Program-made: the position numbers and the translations under genes
Notes under the pieces: model-generated
What the model saw: only the letters and a program-made list of their open reading frames with translations
Database searches by the model: none
Told to the model about the DNA's origin: nothing
Assembly: GCA_023213395.1 (NCBI GenBank)
Contig: CM041465.1
Span: 22,568,001 to 22,632,000, forward strand
Source: Cycas panzhihuaensis
Lineage: Eukaryota; Cycadophyta
Reading direction: 5' to 3'
DNA: 64,000 nt
In this document: positions 58,870-64,000 of the stretch, piece after piece
Numbering within the stretch: the first letter of the stretch is position 1
How the letters are laid out: every line of letters starts with the position of its first letter

Positions 58870-60907
58870 CATCTAGTCCATGAGCTTGTCGCACCATGCT
58901 TGGAGATGGTCCCACTCCTCCCAGACCTCCTTTAGTTATATCTCTAGGACCATGATCCTCATCTTAGCTATGTGAATCCCCTACTCGAGTGTGGCTACTA
59001 CCTTGGCCACCCCCTCTCTTACCTGAGCCTCTAACTCTCCTACTTGGCCCCATAGTTGGTTCACCTCTACTTACCTTTCATGGGAATCTACAACCCATAT
59101 GTTTTATACCTTAACCATAGGAGTAAATGCAAGAGTGTGTAAATGTACCAACTCTAGCTCCTTGGTGTCTACTATGGGAGGCTAGTCCTTCACATACACA
59201 TGGAGGAATAACTTGGCTAGGGCCCAACTAATTAGCTCTCCCATAATACCTTAACTTGCTAACCATGCGAATCTTAGTGTCAGTATATATGTATATATAA
59301 AAAATAAATGACTATAATAATAAATAACAACATCATAAATTATTCAATCAAATAGATATAAACTAAAGTCATAGTTAAAAAAATAGAAAATGGATTGCCT
59401 CTTGGAGCTGCTAGTGGCCCTAGTCCTACCTCCTCATCACCTCCTAAAACCTCTACTCCCACAGTAGCTATGACCTCCTATCTAGTAGTAGTTAATGCCT
59501 CATCTACATTAGGGCTAGTAGTTACCTCTCCCTCACTAACATCATCTCCTAGCTTTACTATTAGATCCCTGATAGCCTCCTCCTCCTCTATATCACTATC
59601 TTAGTAGATAATGTGGTATGGTTAGCTCATATAGTTATCTAGTATGAGGAAATCTAGTGATATAGTTATTACCAACCTCCTCATCTGCTTAGGCTCTCCT
59701 ATGCTCTAGAACTATGATGGCCATTGGTGAATTTAAGGACTACTAGCTAATATTAGTTTGGGCCCTACCACTATTCCTACTCCCTAGAAATGATCAAAGA
59801 ACTAGAACTATAATAAAGAGAAATAGGAGAATCTTCCATATCCCATAGCCCATATCTAATCTAATTGGGTTGTGATATTAGCCACTATCAAAGTAGCCCA
59901 ATCAAATCTCTATCCCACCTTATAATAGTAGATTCTATCCATCCATCCCCTGGGGACATCTCTACAATTCTATTTTTAGGGAATCTAGAATGAAATAGTG
60001 AATATGATCATCTTCCTTGATCGAGGAATGTTTGATGTCATGATCATCCTAATGGATGCTCCCCTCCTATCCTAATAGCCCCTACCATAGAAAAAATAAG
60101 TAGCCTCTCAATGTATAATATAAATGCTAGGTAATACCTCTAACATGACTAGCACCCCACTCATCGAAATTCCTAAAATCCTTTGTGCATTTGCTAGAGT
60201 AATAGTCAAACCTCCCACTTTATGGAGGTGGAAAGCATGTCTCCTATGGTCCTAATGAGACATAATATCTACAAGTAAGGCCTAGTCTAAGGTATACTAT
60301 CATGAGGCAACAATCCTTAGTAGCCCACACTATCCCAAGATCTTCTAATCCGCACCATCCATCAACTCCGCGAGAGCTAACATCAGTGCCTTGATGTTCT
60401 CACACTTATCGACTAACATAGCATCCTGGAAATTAGTGAAAACACCATCAATCAATGATTTGTTATATGGTAGAAGAAAGAACATTCTCAATAAAGCTAA
60501 AAAATAAATGAAATTAGAGGAAAAATAAAAATTTTAAGTTTTCCACCTATACTACAAAAATCTGCATAGTACCACAAAGAAACATATGAGCCCCATAGTA
60601 TTTTCTACAATACTACAATAATATTTATAGTACTATAGAAAACTCTATGGTATTGAGAAAAAACTCCTAAAAATCTAAATAAACAAATATAAAAAAATAT
60701 ATTTTTGGACCAAATCTAGGTCCATTAAGACTAGGTTCCCCCATAACCCTGGTCCAAATAGTCATAGGCCTTAAAATAGGTCTTGTTAGGACCCTTTTCC
60801 CCTAAATAGGCACAACTTGACTATAAAATAATATAAAGCACAAAGATGTAAATAAAAGGCTTTGGGTTGAGATCCACACATTAGGTCTGGTCTCATCAAA
60901 ACCATCA
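58870..60907 (-). pseudogene. Gypsy-2 antisense PMD-type gene, decayed
   Basis: Exon 1 is 60884-60907 (8 codons, MVLMRPDL), followed by ATGTGTGGATC where the other copies have a GT donor. Intron 1 is 60426-60883 (458 nt, acceptor ATTTCCAG). Exon 2 starts at 60425 (DAMLVDKCENIKALMLALAE) and continues in phase 0 with RRHAFHLHKVGGLTITLANA and GWMDRIYYYKVG.RFDWATLIV, ending near 59390. Exon 3 starts near 59270; the 3' end is uncertain. Many stops. The lost donor shows that splicing was already broken in this copy. It supports the exon map of Gypsy-3 and Gypsy-4 from a more distant family. Confidence 0.7.
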
Positions 60908-61412
60908 CTCCCTCTTGGTCCTAATGGTTCCTCTCACACAACAAATTGATGGTTAGATCTCTGTTAGTGAGGTGACCTATAATTAGTAAATTATGGTAGC
61001 AGATGGGTGTCCTCACCAAATTTCATAGGTAATGGTAAAAATAAACTCGATTTCTTTACCTAACCTATTTTTATTCAACGAGCTCCTAGGGGCTTCGTGC
61101 CTATTTTCCATTATGATTGAGCCATCAAGACTATGTTTTCAATCTCACTCTTACTTCCTTCAGGGTCCAAGCCTTCTTTGGCTCTTAGGTACTCTTTTTT
61201 ATTATATTTATAAGTATTAATGGTGATTCTTAGCCTTTTGAGAAGCCTTTTACCCCTAAAATTCACCTACTCGAAACCCCATTGTTTATACTCTATGGAC
61301 TTATTTTGATGAGTTAGTCCTATTTTTCATGATGGTTCTAGGCCATTTGACACTTAGTAGAACTTTGTCCTTCTAGTTGAGCCCCCTAATGAGCCCCTTT
61401 TACCCTTTGACC
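60908..61412 (+). other. Gypsy-2 region before 3' LTR
   Basis: The place where Gypsy-3 and Gypsy-4 have the divergent region and RNase H. I see neither a clear TATA box nor RNase H motifs; both are deleted or decayed. Confidence 0.5.
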
Positions 61413-64000
61413 TTTTTCCCAGTTATCAAGAATGGATTGGGGCATCATCACATAGGTATCATCAAGTATACATTCTATCTCTTGCACTCTACTATATTTT
61501 CATAGTTATTATTATATATGATGTTTGTATGGCTCCTTCAGTGCTTGATTGATTTGCTTGATTAGCTTGCCTATGCATGACACTTTGCCTATGATGATTA
61601 GAACTCTAGTCTAATGATATAATAGCTCCAAGGTGATCTCCCTCCTAGCTACATGTACTCATGGGCCTCCACAGCCTAACTCATATACACTTTGATCTAC
61701 TTCATAACATCCTCCCCCACTTCTCTCTACCTCACCCATCCCTTGATTTGTTTAGGGAGTTTATTGAGAGTTTTAGTTGGTAGGGGTTGCCTCACTACTT
61801 GCTCATTACGAGATTTCCCCATGTACCTCATATGGATTCACTGCCTAGCCTCCCCTTACATTTTGGTACCTTGATTATCACCATTGTTGTGAGGTTCTAA
61901 CCCTATTGGGTGACTTTGTCATGTGTTTCCACAAGTTTTCAGCATGTAGAGTGGTCCTAAGTCAGTACATAGACCCCTAGGGAGGAGTCCCAAGCCCTTA
62001 TCAAGGCTTACTCCTATTTTTTCTCACCTTTTATTATTTGTATTTTATTATTTTATATTTCTTATATTGTCTCGTAGCCATTTCTTTCTGCCTCACTCTA
62101 ATTATTGTGCACCACTAATATATTAGTGTTACCATGAATAAGTTTGCGGTGTAACTATTATGTGGTTAGCCATGGCCAGAAATGACTAGTTCTAGTAATT
62201 ACGGCTAGATGATGCACTAAACTACCTCAAGACTCACTTAGATCAAGCCCTAATGGCCACGAGGCCTTCTAAAATGAATAAAAACCCCAAAATTTGAATT
62301 CATTGGCATCATTCATTCATTCAATCAATCAAAAAAACTTTCTTTGAAGGAAAACAAGCTTTCTCCTCTAATTCCTCCTTCCCCAACTCTCTTCCACTCC
62401 TACATAGAAATTGTAGGTTTTCTTCCATAAGCAAGGGGAGGACAGTCCAAGAGCAGGCTAAGCTAAGCAAGGAGGGCCTCCCAATCAAGCAAACAATAAA
62501 GGATCTCCTTCTTCCTTCACCAAATAGAGGTTTCTTCTCCTCCAACATCGCTCCTTACCTAGAGCTATCAATGTTCTATTGTAAATTTAGTTTTTTCTAA
62601 TTTTCCTTTGCAAGAATATATTCTTTTATGATTTATTCCTTGCTATTTTTAGCCATATGACCCTAGATCTATGCTTAGATTAGTTTTGTATTGATTTTAG
62701 GCCATATTTTACTTAATATAAGGAGGCAACACCTCCTTTTCATCGTTCTTCTCATCCTCCATACACTAAATCTACTAGCCACAGAAATAAGGACACCGAA
62801 CCAAGCCAAGGGAGCTTGTGGAGAGGTCCATAGGCTGTTACTCTGACTCCTAAACTACCTCTCACTTGGGTAATCCCCTCCCTCACACTTTGAGGCATAT
62901 TTCCTTACATTCCACTACTAGTTTTGGGATTTGATTTGTTATGAGGCCTACACACATATATATCAACCTTCTATTTGCTTATAAACCCTAGCCAAGTGAG
63001 CTATCTATAGCTCATAGGGATCCATCACTCTTTAGAGCAGCTTTCCATCCTGAGATAACATCTGCTTTTCTCCTCTTCTTATACATGTTGTAGTTGTTGC
63101 GCGTACATATAAAAATCACTAAATAAAGAATATAAAATGTTGTACTCATTTCTTTTTTTATTTACAAATCAATATATTAATGTTGTTTACCAAAGAAACA
63201 CACATATATACATATCTTTCTTATGGGAAGACTTGCTCTCTTTAATGCTATAGGTTGGAGACCATTTCATAAATTACGAAACAAATCACAAAAAAGGGTA
63301 ACATTTCATTTATTTCTAGTTTTATTTCTATTCCATTCTTGCATAATTTCTTGATTAGGGACAATAAGTAAGCCCCATTTTCGAGGTTAGGGGAAGGTAA
63401 GGAAGCCCCTCCCTCTAACTCCAACAACTTTCATAATAAGCAATAGAAATGAAAGTAGAAACAACTCATGGGGAGACATTATGGGGAGTGACAATAAGGG
63501 GTGTGATGAAACACAACACTAAACGTCACAACTAGGTGTACTCTTTCTTACACACCCTTCTCCTTCTCTCTTTATCACCCCATTCCATCTTTTTTATTCT
63601 AGAAAAGAAAAAGAAAAAGAAAGAGTTGAATGTTTCCCTTTGAAATTATTTTCCTTTCATTATATGTTGTAGAGGGGAGGGAAACAGAGAGAAAAGAATA
63701 TCATTTCATATACATTTTTTAGGAGACATTTATTAGATCCTCAATTTCCTAAAGAATCCAATCCTCCTCCTATTAAGGAGGAGGCATATCCATGCAAGGT
63801 AACCCCTTGCATTGAACCTTCCTTTTCCCTCCACCATACATTTAGCCCTCATTGCATTTATTTGAAAAGAGTGAGAGGATAGATATGGAAAAGTTGCATG
63901 CTTATTTCATATGCTTATTTTGGTCTTTTATGTGTTTTATCCTTTGGCAATATCCATCTTTGTTTGAGTTTGAAACAACACTTCAAACCTACATGAATAA
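61413..64000 (+). repeat. Gypsy-2 3' LTR, cut by the window
   Basis: Starts TTTTTCCCAGTTATCAAG (TG lost) and aligns with the Gypsy-1 and Gypsy-2 LTRs. It has the conserved block at 63390-63409 plus a partial extra copy just upstream (ATAAGTAAGCCCC, 63364-63376). No genes seen. It is much diverged from 15542/51816, so this is an old insertion. Confidence 0.8.

Overview
The window is repeat DNA from a large-genome land plant. It carries Ty1/copia elements with a tRNA-iMet-type primer-binding site, and Ty3/gypsy elements of Tat/Ogre type with LTRs of about 2.7-3.2 kb. A conifer or other gymnosperm would fit, but the species cannot be told from this sequence. I see no intact host gene, rRNA, tRNA or CRISPR array. 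Almost every base belongs to an LTR retrotransposon or its remnant, stacked in a deep nest. Most junctions are supported by LTR ends, primer-binding sites (PBS), polypurine tracts (PPT) and in several cases 5-bp target-site duplications (TSDs).

Layout, with my own element names. Left arm: Copia-1 (minus, 1-4482, cut by the window edge) sits in the RNase H region of Copia-2 (plus, 4483-5388 and 11428-11477). The LTR of Copia-2 is split by Copia-3 (minus, 5389-11422, TSD aaaat), which is the youngest-looking element. Copia-2 interrupts the 3' end of Gypsy-1 (LTR 11555-14735). Gypsy-1 lies in Copia-4, a decayed minus-strand integrase fragment (14736-15541). Right arm: Gypsy-2 (15542-64000, 3' LTR cut by the window edge) also starts in Copia-4. 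Its 5' LTR is split by Gypsy-3 (16880-51815). Gypsy-3 is split by Copia-5 (19952-37608), which is split by Gypsy-4 (22596-36722, TSD gaatc). The right arm is therefore five levels deep: Copia-4 > Gypsy-2 > Gypsy-3 > Copia-5 > Gypsy-4. A solo copia LTR (56094-56768, TSD accta) lies inside Gypsy-2.

The gypsy elements share an unusual plan: LTR - PBS - gag (Pro-rich, late CX2HX4HX4C finger) - protease (DNGS) - acidic linker - RT/integrase (kept only in Gypsy-3) - an antisense gene - a separate sense RNase H ORF - PPT - LTR. The antisense gene resembles plant mobile domain (PMD) proteins. It has a conserved three-exon structure: an 8-codon first exon, a phase-0 intron of 483/483/458 nt, a PMD plus Gly/Ser/Pro-repeat exon, a phase-1 intron of 111/114 nt, and a coiled-coil exon. 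A TATA box lies exactly 161 nt upstream of its ATG in both Gypsy-3 and Gypsy-4. It is arranged head to head with the RNase H ORF. This antisense gene with its divergent RNase H partner is the most interesting system here.

All coding regions carry stops and frameshifts, so every copy is a pseudogene. The elements could have worked together only as a family, with full-length relatives supplying missing functions in trans. This is inferred from Gypsy-4 and Gypsy-2 lacking the RT/integrase core and Copia-5 lacking RT.
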